Of a stretch of DNA of 64,000 bases, positions 7,971-16,491 are shown piece after piece (position 1 is the first letter of the stretch; each line of letters opens with the position of its first letter). Position numbers and translations under genes: made by a program. The notes beneath the pieces are model-generated. The model ran no database searches, was not told where the DNA came from, and saw nothing but the letters and a program-made list of their open reading frames with translations. The stretch lies in assembly GCA_963727955.1 (NCBI GenBank), contig CAVSII010000005.1:248001-312000 (forward strand), read 5' to 3'. This DNA comes from Bog-756 sp963727955. Its GTDB lineage: Bacteria; Actinomycetota; Acidimicrobiia; Acidimicrobiales; RAAP-2.

Positions 7971-10900
7971 ATCGTGATCCAAAGGGTCTTGGTCGCCTTG
8001 TCCACCACCTTGGTCTTCTTGCCAGCGGCCTGGACGGTGAAGGAGTACTTGCCGAGGGTCGTAGCCTTGCCTGAGATCACTCCCTTGGAGCTCAACCTGA
8101 GGCCGGGAGGCAAAGGACTCGATCCGGAAGCCAGTGACCATTTGTAGGGCGGTTCACCCCCGATGGCCGACAGCGTCGCCGAGTACGCAACCTTATTGCT
8201 GCTGCTGTAGACGGAACCGTTGGGAAGCGACGTCGTGGTGATCTGCACCGGAACTACAGCAAAGACAGTTCCCGTCAGTTCACTGATGCTCGGATCGGAG
8301 GAGCGGGTTGCTGTGAACTTCTCGCAACTACCAGAAGTCGTCGTATCGAGGACGTTCCAGTCAACGGTGCCGGCGTCGTACCACTCGATCGGTCCCTGAG
8401 GCGTGCCGCAGTATTCGATTTCTATAGATTTGAAGGCAGGCGACTGTTGTGTTGCAGTCACGTCAAAGAACGCAACCCCACCAGGAAGGGCGCCGACCGG
8501 ATCGGCCGGGTAGGAGGTTTCGGTCACATCGTTCGTATTCCCAACAGGCCCGCTTGCGTTCACGGTGACTCCGTTCGTACCTACAGGAGGGGCATCACCG
8601 GTCGTCGAGCTCGCTTGGCCTCCGTCAACAGTGACAGTGGTATCTGTGGGCCAGTAGTTGGTGTCACCCGCCGGCGGCTGATAATCGGCAGCAATCTCGT
8701 AGGGACTGCCTGCTGCTGTCTCGCCACCCAGTGGACAGTTCCCCGACCCACCCATCAATGCAAATGAACAAGTATTGACGACATAGGGGCTGGAGCAGGA
8801 GAATCCCGAACTCGTGTTGCTGTCGTAGGGCGCACCGCACACGGTGACCTTGCCTGTGGGCGTTGGTGGAACTCCGCCACCGGAAACCAGAGGGCTTCCC
8901 GAGGCAGTTAGGTCCTCCGAGACGGTCACGTCGTAGGTCTCGTCGCCACTCTGTGTGAGCGAACCGGATGGCACGATCGAGACGCCGGGTAACTGCATGC
9001 CGGCAAATACGGAAGCGAAGTCTGGCACCGACGAACCTGCGTCATTGCTCACATAGACGGTGTCGGTGGTGTCGTCCACCGCCACGCCGGTCGGTTCGGA
9101 GCCTGCATTGACCGTCGGCACGTTGGAGCAGCCCGACTGGACGGTGGCGTTGCAGGTCAACGTGTCGATCATCGACACGTTGTTACTCTCCCTCGTTGGT
9201 CACATAGGCGGTGTCGGTGGTGTCATCCATGGCCACACTGATCGGTTGGGAGCCCACATCAACGGTGGGCACCTTGGGGCAGCCCGACTGGACAGTGGCA
9301 TTGCAGGTCTGCATATCGATCATCGACACGTCGTTGTTGCCGGTATTCGGCACATAGGCGGTGTCGGTGCTGTCGTCCACAGCCACGCCGTCCGGAGCGG
9401 TACCCACATCAACGGCAGGCACGTTGGAGCAACCCGACTGGACGGTGGCGTTGCAGGTCGACGTGTCGATCATCGCCACCTCGTGATTGCCATGGCTCGC
9501 CACATAAGCTGTGTCGGTGGCGTCGTCCACGGCCATATCGATCGGAGCGGTACCCACGAACACGGTGGGCATGAAAACCGTGGGCATGTTGGAGCAGCCC
9601 GACTGAACGGTGGCATTGCAGGTCTGCGTGTCGATCATCGACACATCGCCGCTTACGGTGAACACATAGGCGGTGTCGGTGGCGTCGTCCACAGCCACAT
9701 TTATCGGCTGGCTCGCCCATAGGGCTGACTCAGCGGGGGCACGTCGGAGCAGCCTGCCTGGACTGTGACGTTGCAGGTCTGCAGGTTGATCATCGCCACG
9801 TCGTTGTCTTCGAGCACCACAAAGGCAGTGTCGGTGGCGTCGTCCACGGCCACACTGGACGCCCAGCCACCCAGATACACGCTGGGCACATCGGGGCAGC
9901 CCGAGAGGCCATTGAATGTGCAGGACTCTGTATTGAGCGCATCTGTATCGATCATCGATACTGTGGCGGCATTCCCGTCGGCAACATAGGCGGTGTCGGT
10001 GGCATCGTCCACGGCCACACCACCCTCCCCGTTTATTCCGACTTCGACGCTGGGTACGGCTCCCGGGAGTATCGACAGCGTGCCATCGGCTTCGTTCGTC
10101 ACATACACGGTGTTGGTGGTGGCATCGACGGCTACAACCAAGGGATCGTCTCCCGTTTCGATGTTTTCGAAGTCGCCGGTGTTGTCGAGGTTAACATTGC
10201 TTGCTAATCCGCAGGGCGGGTTTGGGCCGTCACAATCGCCTGGGGTGAGCACCTGGACACCGGAGTTACTAGCCCAGACTGAGGCATAGACCATATCCGT
10301 CGAGTCATCGACGGCGAGGGCGGTATCTGACCTGTTGGTGACGAAAATCTCCGCATCGACGGAGGCGGGACATGTTGTCGTGCCGTCGCAGTCCGCGACA
10401 TTCAGAGAGGAAACAGTTCCGTTGTAGAGGTCGGCATCCCAGAGCGTGTCGGTGGCCTGATCGATGGACAGCGAGCTCAGCCCTCCCGGGGCGAGATCGT
10501 CATCGCTCACAGTCTGGGAGGCGCCAGAGCAAGTTGTGGTGCCGTTGCATTTTGCTCCGTTGATGACAGTCAAGGTCTCTTTTGCCGCGGCATAGACGGT
10601 GTTAGTGGCTGGATCGACGGTGATGGCGAAAGGGCCTTCGCCGGTCAAACTCACGGATTTGGGAGTGCCGCTACAGCTGGTTCCGTTGCAGGTCGCCCCG
10701 TTGATGACCGAGATGAACCCCGGTTGATCGTACCCGTCGCCGTTGGTCACGTAGATGGAATCGGTGACGGGATTCACGGCGATCGCGCTGGGCGAGCCGC
10801 CAATGTTCATGGATTGGGGTGTCCCCATACACGTCACCGTGCCGTCACATACCGTCCCATCGATGGCGTACATGTAGCCGTTGCTGTTCGACACGTAGAT

Positions 10901-11215
10901 GGTGTTGGTCGCCTCGTTGACGGCCAGCCCTTGAGGGGAGCCGCCCAGGGTCACCGTCTGGGCCGCCTCCGAGCAACCGCTGGTCCCGTTGCAGTCAGCT
11001 CCGTTGATCACAGAGACCGTTCCGTCCCCACTGTTGGCCACATACACGGTGTCTGTGGAGGCGTCGACGGCAACGGCGGTCGGGCTGTTGCCCACGCTGA
11101 TCGTGGGCGGACTGGCCCCCGCTGGCGATGTCGCCAACGGAATGGTGAGCAATCCCGCCAACAGGGCGAACAGGCCGAACAAGGGTGGGAACTTGGAACC
11201 TCGGAGTATCCGCAC
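7964..11215 (-). pseudogene. Secreted YncE/NHL-like beta-propeller protein with Ig-like C-terminus, two frameshifts
   Basis: The gene starts at 11215 with a signal peptide (FGLFALLAGLLTIPLAT, cleavage near AGA). It continues as many repeats of the type VAVDxxTDTVYVANxxxxTVSVINGxxCN, a YncE/NHL-like surface propeller. The frame breaks near 9715 (after GCSDVPPLSQPYG) and again near 9180 (after YVTNEGE). Repeats resume immediately each time, so single-base indels are the cause. The last part (about 8450-7964) has a putative-Ig-like domain with GGEPPYKWSLASGS...LPPGLRLSSKG and ends WITIN. The restored product is about 1,080 residues. The cell-surface or secreted location is supported; the ligand is unknown. 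The near-identical repeats (CNATVQSGCSNVPTV) could have promoted slippage or assembly error. Confidence 0.8.
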
Positions 11216-11419
11216 GGTACTCTCCTCCGCCTAGCCGTTTCGAGGTACTAAAACGTCAGTCCGCCCGACGCCGCCTCGCCGCCCGACCCTGAAAAGCCGA
11301 CACTGGCCAAGCTTTCCACAGCTTTGGCCCCGGTTCCCGAGGCTGTCAAGTGAACTTGGTGTGACGCCGGGATTCAGCCGGCCAGCGGACCCGTACCGTC
11401 CGAGAACTCGAATCTCGCC
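11216..11419. other. Upstream region of the propeller gene; no gene seen
   Basis: About 200 bases separate the propeller gene start from the transposase relic. They presumably contain the promoter of the propeller gene. No coding frame or strong hairpin is evident. Confidence 0.35.
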
Positions 11420-11985
11420 TCATGCCACCAGCCCGTACTCATCAATCAGCCCGCCCAGACGATCGTGCCGGCGTTTTTGTCCTGGGTGTCAGTGCCGACC
11501 GTCAAGAACGGGCACCGCCCGTAGGGGAGCAGGACTTTCCGGAGCCGGGATCTCCTGAGCAAGACGCTGGTGCGGACGATGTCCGTTGCGATGGGGGCAT
11601 AACCGCGGAGGATCCGCTCGTGATGGGCTTCGTTGACGATCAGCACGTGGTCAAGGCAGTCCAACCTCGGACTCCGCACGAGCCGCTCCGCGAAGGCGTT
11701 GCGTTCGGGTCCGAAAGGACGTCTGGAGGAACTTTGGCGGCTTCGGCCCTTTAGCAGAATGGTTTCCGCGTGGGCTTGAGCAGGATGGTGTCCACGTGGA
11801 GGAAGCCGTGGCTGCGACGCCCGAGGCCTGGGCACGCAAGAACTTCCGCTAGGTCGGACCGCTCCGCCGTGGAGCCGGACCGAGATCGTGGTCCTTCACG
11901 ATTTTGGCGATGGTGCAGGCTGCCAGGCGCAACCCGAGTTTCACAAGCTCACCCTGAATGCGTCGGTAGCCCAGTGAGTGAGTTG
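11420..11985 (-). pseudogene. Integrase-core (DDE) transposase relic
   Basis: The minus strand encodes pieces of an IS3/IS481-like integrase-core transposase in shifting frames. From about 11975 it reads GYRRIQGELVKLGLRLAA, then PAPRRSGPT followed by TAG where the family has Trp, then FLRAQASG and FLHVDTILLK. The next block is NAFAERLVRSPRLDCLDHVL with HHERILRGY, and the end is RLGGLIDEY before the TGA at 11420. The part between the first Asp block and NAFAERL is largely deleted. The element therefore has a nonsense codon, an internal deletion and frameshifts, and cannot be active. Its 5' end stops at about 11985, next to a GT-rich junction. Confidence 0.75.
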
Positions 11986-11990
11986 GTTGT

Positions 11991-12001
11991 GTTAGTTAGT
12001 G
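11991..12001. repeat. 11-bp direct repeat, left copy
   Basis: The sequence GTTAGTTAGTG occurs here and again at 13722-13732. The two copies bracket a 1.7-kb block with transposition-related genes. It could be a target-site duplication or part of the element ends. Confidence 0.5.
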
Positions 12002-12101
12002 AGGTGTTCACGTAAGGGTCTGACCTGGTGTCCGCTGGCGTGAAAGCGGGATCTATCACGGGATAACGAGGCAACGTCCACATCGGTTGTGTTTGACCGG
12101 T

Positions 12102-12446
12102 TCAGCGGTCCCAGCGGGGATCGTTCTCGAGGGTGGCAAGTCCGAGCGACTCGAGCTCGGCCAAGAGCTCACGGAGCCGCTTGGCGTTCTCGAAGTAGGG
12201 CCGGAAGTCCTCGGCCTGCTCGTTGCTCAGATAGCGGGTGACCGTCTTGGCGTCGACCTTGCGGGTCCAGGACCAGTAAGGCCCATGGAGTACCGGGGGA
12301 TCAGCTCCACAGCGGCAGCCGGGGCGGCCGCACCGGGTGTGGCGGTGGGTCAGGGTGCCGGGGAGGACCTGGCCGGAGCGGGACAGGCGAGCGATCTCGG
12401 TGGCCAGGCGGGCGGCCTTGGCCTTGACCTCGGGATCGAGTTGCAC
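12102..12446 (-). CDS. DUF6788-like mobile-element accessory protein
   Basis: The GTG at 12446 follows AGGTAGGAAG. The 114-residue product begins VQLDPEVKAKAARLATEIAR and has a Cys-rich motif, TRCGRPGCRCG. It continues with HGPYWSWTRKVDAKTVTRYL and a helical C-terminus. Small proteins with this layout (DUF6788 by my recollection of the family) are common beside actinobacterial transposases and may bind DNA or metal. It is divergent from the integrase-like gene at 12548, with a strong dyad between them. The exact function is not known to me. Confidence 0.6.
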   Translation of the reverse strand: MQLDPEVKAKAARLATEIARLSRSGQVLPGTLTHRHTRCGRPGCRCGADPPVLHGPYWSWTRKVDAKTVTRYLSNEQAEDFRPYFENAKRLRELLAELESLGLATLENDPRWDR

Positions 12447-12485
12447 CTTCCTACCTTTCCACCGGGGGTCCCGGTGTCCGGTGAT

Positions 12486-12510
12486 ATCGTGCAGTATCCT
12501 ACTGCACGAT
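12486..12510. promoter_or_regulatory. Perfect 11-bp-arm dyad between divergent element genes
   Basis: The arms ATCGTGCAGTA (12486-12496) and TACTGCACGAT (12500-12510) are exact reverse complements with a 3-base spacer. The dyad lies 40 bases upstream of both divergent genes of the element. An operator or recombinase-binding site fits better than a terminator because there is no T-tract and no gene end here. Confidence 0.6.
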
Positions 12511-12547
12511 GGCGGCGACCCGATCCGGGGTGCACAAAGGAGCAACG

Positions 12548-13428
12548 GTGGAGGACGCCATCGCCCACTGGCGACCCCGGGGTGTTCCGCCTGCGGCCGG
12601 TGCCTTCGCCCGCCAGGTTGTGCGGGCCACGTCGCCAACGAGTCCGGCCCGGGCTCGATCCCTTTGTGGGCTGGCTCTCGATTGGCCGCCTTCGGGATCT
12701 CGATGGGTCTGCCTGTCACCCCCGAGGTGTTGTTGAGCGACCCGGTCATCGAGCGGTTCATCGTGGCTGGGGTGCGAGACGGGTCGCCGGCAGGAAAGCG
12801 CTCCTTGCGCACCAACCTCCGGTTCCTGGCCGACCACAACGAGCGGGCCGGTCGTCCGGCCCCGGTCCCGCTTCCCCGCCAGCGGGCCAAGCCCCCTTAC
12901 GGGGAGGCGGAGATGGCCGCCTACTTCGCCCTGGCCGACGCCCAACCCACTCTTCTCCGCCGCATGCGATGTATGGGCCTCCTCAGCCTCGGTGCCGGGG
13001 CGGGGGCGGTGGGGACCGACCTCCGGTTCATTCGGGGCGTCGACGTGGTCCGTCGATCCGGCGGGGTGGTGGTTGACATCGCCGGTCCGAACCCACGGAG
13101 CGTGCCGGTGCGGCGGTGCTATCACGGCCGGCTGTTGGCCGCCGCCTCTTTTGCCGGTGAGAGCTCGCTGGTGGGTGTGAACGATCCCAAGCGCCACAAC
13201 ATCACCGCCCCTCTGGTCGGGGCCCTGAGCGGCGGGGTGGACCTGCCACGCTTGGACACCGGACGGCTGCGGTCCACATGGCTGAGTCACTGTGCTGGCG
13301 AGCTCGGGATCAAGGCCTTCTTGGAGGCGGCCGGCGTCACCTGCTCCCAACGTCTCGGTGACCTGATGACCGGCGTCCCGACCGTTGACGAGAAGACGGC
13401 CGTCGCCTTGTTGAGCGGTGTGCGGTGA
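12548..13428 (+). pseudogene. Mobile-element protein, possibly recombinase-like, frameshifted
   Basis: AAAGGAG precedes the GTG at 12548. The first frame gives MEDAIAHWRPRGVPPAAG up to about 12665. The rest continues in another frame from RLAAFGISMGLPVTPEVLLS to the end, LLSGVR. The join needs one base near 12665-12685. The C-terminal half has the features LRTNLRFLADHNERAG and LPRLDTGRLRSTWLSHCAGE, followed by AAGVTCSQRLGDL. Its layout recalls proteins that sit beside DDE transposases in Frankia and Streptomyces elements. I would not assign catalytic residues; a DNA-binding or recombinase-like role is inference. Its stop overlaps the next start as GTGA. Confidence 0.5.
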
Positions 13429-13730
13429 CCGGGATCCCGAACATCGGTCGTCTCGGCGCGATGATCGACCGGTCAGGGGTTCCCCAACGGATCGAGAGTC
13501 TCCTGCCGAGAGGGGGCCGGCCCCGTCAGCTGTCGGTGCGGACCCTGCTCCTCGGCATGCTCATCGCCCAGGAAGCCGGCCACCCCGCCCATCTCACCCG
13601 GGTCCACCGGGCACTGATGGCACTCGACACCCCCGATCAGGTCGTGCTCGGGGTGCGGGTGGAATGGAGGACCGGCCCTCACCTCGTCACCTACCGTCAG
13701 GTGGAACGGACCTTCTCACTGGTTAGTTAG
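13425..13730 (+). pseudogene. Truncated transposase, N-terminal piece ending at tRNA-Leu
   Basis: The GTG at 13425 overlaps the preceding stop. The 101 residues read RPRQLSVRTLLLGMLIAQEA, then HPAHLTRVHRALMAL, VEWRTGPHLVTYRQVERTF, and stop after SLVS. This matches the N-terminal region of long actinobacterial DDE transposases, in which the catalytic domain would follow. The open frame is cut one base before the 3' end of tRNA-Leu, inside the 11-bp direct repeat. The catalytic part is absent. Confidence 0.65.

Positions 13731-13732
<2 letters not shown>
13722..13732. repeat. 11-bp direct repeat, right copy
   Basis: GTTAGTTAGTG is identical to 11991-12001. Its last two bases are the discriminator and terminal position of tRNA-Leu on the other strand, so the element boundary touches the tRNA 3' end. 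Confidence 0.5.
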
Positions 13733-13814
<82 letters not shown>

Positions 13815-14016
13815 GAGTGACGGTCAGAGGCTACCCGACGATCCCCACCTCGCCGTTCCGGCCGAGCCTCTAGCGGAGGTCTGCGCCACAGAGCCCTCAG
13901 GGCGCCCACCGTCCCACTGGATCTCCGAGCCCCTCGGGCCTGGGGCCGGGCCGCCGACCCCTTCCAGGGCACCCTACCCCCTACCTGGGGGTTGGCACCG
14001 GTAGGCTGAGCGGAGA

Positions 14017-14673
14017 ATGGGACTTCAGAAGTTCGAAGGACGCCTCGAGCGCATGGTGGACGGTACACTCTCCAAGGCGTTTCGAGGTGAACTTCATCCG
14101 GTCGAGATCGGTCGACGCCTAACCAGGGAAATGGACCTCCAGCGACGGCTGGGCGTCCATGGTCTGATCGCGCCCAACGCCTTCGTGGTCCACCTCTCGC
14201 CTGCCGATTTCGACCGCTTCGAGAACTTTCTCGACGCCCTCATCAGGGAGCTCGAAGAGGCTGCTCGTGAGCACGCCCGCACCGAGGATTACGTGTTCGT
14301 CGGGCCCGTCACCGTGTCTGCGGTCGAGGATCCTCGGCAGCGCCGGGGCCGGTTCGACATCGTGTCGGAGGTCAGGGAGGGACCGGCGGGCCTCCCCGCC
14401 GCCTCGATCGTCCTGGCCGACGGCTCCCGGGTGGTGCTCGGGCCGGAGCCGATCACCATCGGGCGCCTGCCAGAGAGCGCGGTCCTCGTCTCCGACCCCA
14501 ACGCCAGTCGCAGGCACGCAGAGATCAGGCGACTGGGCAACGAAGTGGTCGTTGTCGATCTCAACTCCACCAACGGGACCCGGGTGAACGGTGCGCCGAT
14601 CAAGGAGCGGAAACTGAACGATGGCGACCAGATCGTGATCGGGACCACGGTACTTCGATTCGAGACTTCCTGA
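14017..14673 (+). CDS. fhaA: FhaA-like protein (DUF3662 + FHA)
   Basis: The 218-residue protein has an N-terminal DUF3662 domain (about 1-115, starting MGLQKFEGRLERMVDGTLSKAFR in two short runs). A short linker follows, then a C-terminal FHA domain (about 140-217) with ITIGRLPES, NASRRHAEI and LNSTNGTRVNG. FHA domains bind phosphothreonine, here presumably made by the PASTA kinase at the end of the cluster. Its mycobacterial relative links kinase signalling to peptidoglycan synthesis. It is shorter than FhaA of Mycobacterium because the linker is small. It is the first gene of the five-gene plus-strand cluster; the 200 bases before it contain a GC-rich hairpin but no clear promoter. Confidence 0.9.
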   Translation: MGLQKFEGRLERMVDGTLSKAFRGELHPVEIGRRLTREMDLQRRLGVHGLIAPNAFVVHLSPADFDRFENFLDALIRELEEAAREHARTEDYVFVGPVTVSAVEDPRQRRGRFDIVSEVREGPAGLPAASIVLADGSRVVLGPEPITIGRLPESAVLVSDPNASRRHAEIRRLGNEVVVVDLNSTNGTRVNGAPIKERKLNDGDQIVIGTTVLRFETS

Positions 14674-14693
14674 AGGCCGGCGTCTGAACGCTG

Positions 14694-15191
14694 ATGCATT
14701 TGATCCTGGTTTCACTTCCCGGACCCACGAACAACGCCCCCGTTCTCCGTGCCCTGGAGCTCGGGGTCATCATTCTGCTCTGGCTGTTCTTCATGTGGGT
14801 GGTCCGGGCCGTGTGGGTGGAGGTGCGTCCTCTCAAACGGCCCCGCCGCCGGAGCAGGGACGTCGATCCGGTCGTCGACGGCAAGAAGCGCAAGCGACGC
14901 GACCTCCGGCTCTACGTGATCCGGCCCGAGGATCAGGCAGGACGGATGTACGACATCGGCGACGAGGTCACTGTGGGCCGGGCCCCGGGCTGTGGCGTTC
15001 CCATCGACTACGACTCCTACTCGTCCAACCTCCACGCCCGTCTCTTCCGATTGGACGGGCAACTGTGGGCCGAGGACCTGGGTTCCACCAACGGGACATG
15101 GGTCAACACCGTCCGCATCGGCGAGCGGACCCGTCTGGAGAAGGGCGACCTCCTCCAGGTCGGGGGCACTGTCTTCGAGGTGGGGAAGTGA
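14694..15191 (+). CDS. fhaB: FhaB-like FHA-domain membrane protein
   Basis: The product is 165 residues. A hydrophobic segment lies at about 20-42 (LELGVIILLWLFFMWVV), followed by a basic stretch (RPLKRPRRRSRD, KKRKRRD). A C-terminal FHA domain spans about 82-163, with VTVGRAPGCG, SSNLHARL and LGSTNGTWVNT. In relatives (FhaB/FipA) this protein is a kinase substrate at the division site. It starts 20 bases after fhaA and ends one base before the phosphatase start, so co-transcription is likely. Confidence 0.9.
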   Translation: MHLILVSLPGPTNNAPVLRALELGVIILLWLFFMWVVRAVWVEVRPLKRPRRRSRDVDPVVDGKKRKRRDLRLYVIRPEDQAGRMYDIGDEVTVGRAPGCGVPIDYDSYSSNLHARLFRLDGQLWAEDLGSTNGTWVNTVRIGERTRLEKGDLLQVGGTVFEVGK

Positions 15192-15192
15192 A

Positions 15193-16491
15193 ATGACACT
15201 TCTCCGCTCGGGATCGGCAACCGACACCGGTCTGGTCCGCTCCGTCAACCAGGACCTGGCTGTGGAGTCGCCCACCCTCTTTGCCGTGGCCGACGGCATG
15301 GGTGGCCATGCCGGCGGCGAGGTCGCCTCGCGCCTGGCGGTGGACGCTCTCACCGCCGCCTTCAGCCGGCAGCCGACCGGCGCCGGCCTGTCCCAGGCGG
15401 TGGACGAGGCCAACGCCGCCGTGTGGCAACACAGCCTCGACAACCCCGAGCTCCGGGGGATGGGCACCACCCTCACCGCCGTGGCCCTGGTCAACGAGGA
15501 CGGCCACGACGTGTTGGCGCTGGTCAACGTGGGCGATTCCCGCTCCTACCGGTTCCACGACGGGGATCTGGTCCAGATAACCACCGATCACAGCCTGGCC
15601 GAGGAGATGGTCCGCTCCGGCGACCTTTCGGCGGCCGAGGCAGCGGTGCACCCCCATCGCCACATCCTCACCCGGGCCCTCGGGGCCAAGGAGGACGTGA
15701 CCATCGACCTGTGGCGCATCCACCCGGTGCGGGGCGACCGGTACCTGCTGTGCAGCGACGGCCTGACCAACGAGCTCATTCCCGATCAGATCATCGAGGT
15801 CCTGTCCTCGGTACCCGATCCTCAGAAGGCAGCCGATCTTCTGGTGCAGGCCGCTCGCACCCACGGGGGAAGCGACAACATCACCGCAGTGGTGGTCGAT
15901 GTGGTTGTCGGCGAGGACGAGGACGAGTCGGTCCCCGCCGTGGCCGCGGTGGCCGCCGATTTCGCCGTGCCCGAGGAAAACGGGGCCTTCCCCGCCGCCT
16001 CCGATGAGGACGTCGAGTACCCGGCCTCGCTGGCCGCTGAGCCCGGTCCGAGTCGACGGGAGCGTCGACGGGCCAGGCGTCGCGAGAAGCGGATGGCCCG
16101 GGGCCGCCGGCTGATCACTTTCCGCACCCTTCTTTTCATCATCCTGCTGGCCGCCGCCCTGGTCGGCGCCTACGCCGCTGTCCGTTGGTACGACATCAAC
16201 TCGTACTTCGTAGGGGTACAGAACAACGAACTGGTCATCTACCAGGGTCGGGTGGGCGGATTCCTCTGGTACCACCCGGTGGAGGTGGAGCGCACCGGCG
16301 TCACCACCGCCGACGTGCCCGCTATCTACCTGCAGAACCTCAACGCCGGCGTGGAGGAGACTTCGGTGGCCGACGCCCGGGCCTATGTGAGCAACCTGGT
16401 GTCGGTCAAGTCCACTGAGCAGAACCCGTCGGCCTCGGCCAGCACCACCACCACACTGCCGGTCACCACGACCACTACCAAGGGGACCTGA
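15193..16491 (+). CDS. pstP: PP2C-type Ser/Thr protein phosphatase
   Basis: The ATG at 15193 lies one base after the fhaB stop. The catalytic domain (about 1-240) shows the PP2C metal-site motifs SVNQD, FAVADGMGGHAGG, NVGDSR, LLCSDGLTNEL and GGSDNITAVVVD. An acidic linker, a basic patch (RRERRRARRREKRMARGRR) and one transmembrane segment (about 307-333) follow. An extracellular part ends in a Thr-rich tail. This is the PstP architecture: it removes phosphates placed by the PASTA kinase. Its stop overlaps the first base of pbpA. A rodA gene would be expected next but is absent. Confidence 0.93.
   Translation: MTLLRSGSATDTGLVRSVNQDLAVESPTLFAVADGMGGHAGGEVASRLAVDALTAAFSRQPTGAGLSQAVDEANAAVWQHSLDNPELRGMGTTLTAVALVNEDGHDVLALVNVGDSRSYRFHDGDLVQITTDHSLAEEMVRSGDLSAAEAAVHPHRHILTRALGAKEDVTIDLWRIHPVRGDRYLLCSDGLTNELIPDQIIEVLSSVPDPQKAADLLVQAARTHGGSDNITAVVVDVVVGEDEDESVPAVAAVAADFAVPEENGAFPAASDEDVEYPASLAAEPGPSRRERRRARRREKRMARGRRLITFRTLLFIILLAAALVGAYAAVRWYDINSYFVGVQNNELVIYQGRVGGFLWYHPVEVERTGVTTADVPAIYLQNLNAGVEETSVADARAYVSNLVSVKSTEQNPSASASTTTTLPVTTTTTKGT

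Noticed and set aside
9060..9722. Plus-strand frame with regular GHIGGVGGVVHGH repeats
   Set aside because: The regularity mirrors the repeats of the minus-strand propeller gene; it is an antisense echo.
11446..11835. An intact 129-codon minus-strand gene
   Set aside because: It contains only a middle piece of an integrase-core transposase, with frameshifted ends; it is part of the relic at 11420-11985.
13425..13730. Complete transposase gene
   Set aside because: Only the N-terminal 101 residues are present; no DDE catalytic residues follow before the tRNA.
1..13730. Prophage
   Set aside because: No structural, lysis, terminase or portal genes are present; only transposition-type debris is seen.
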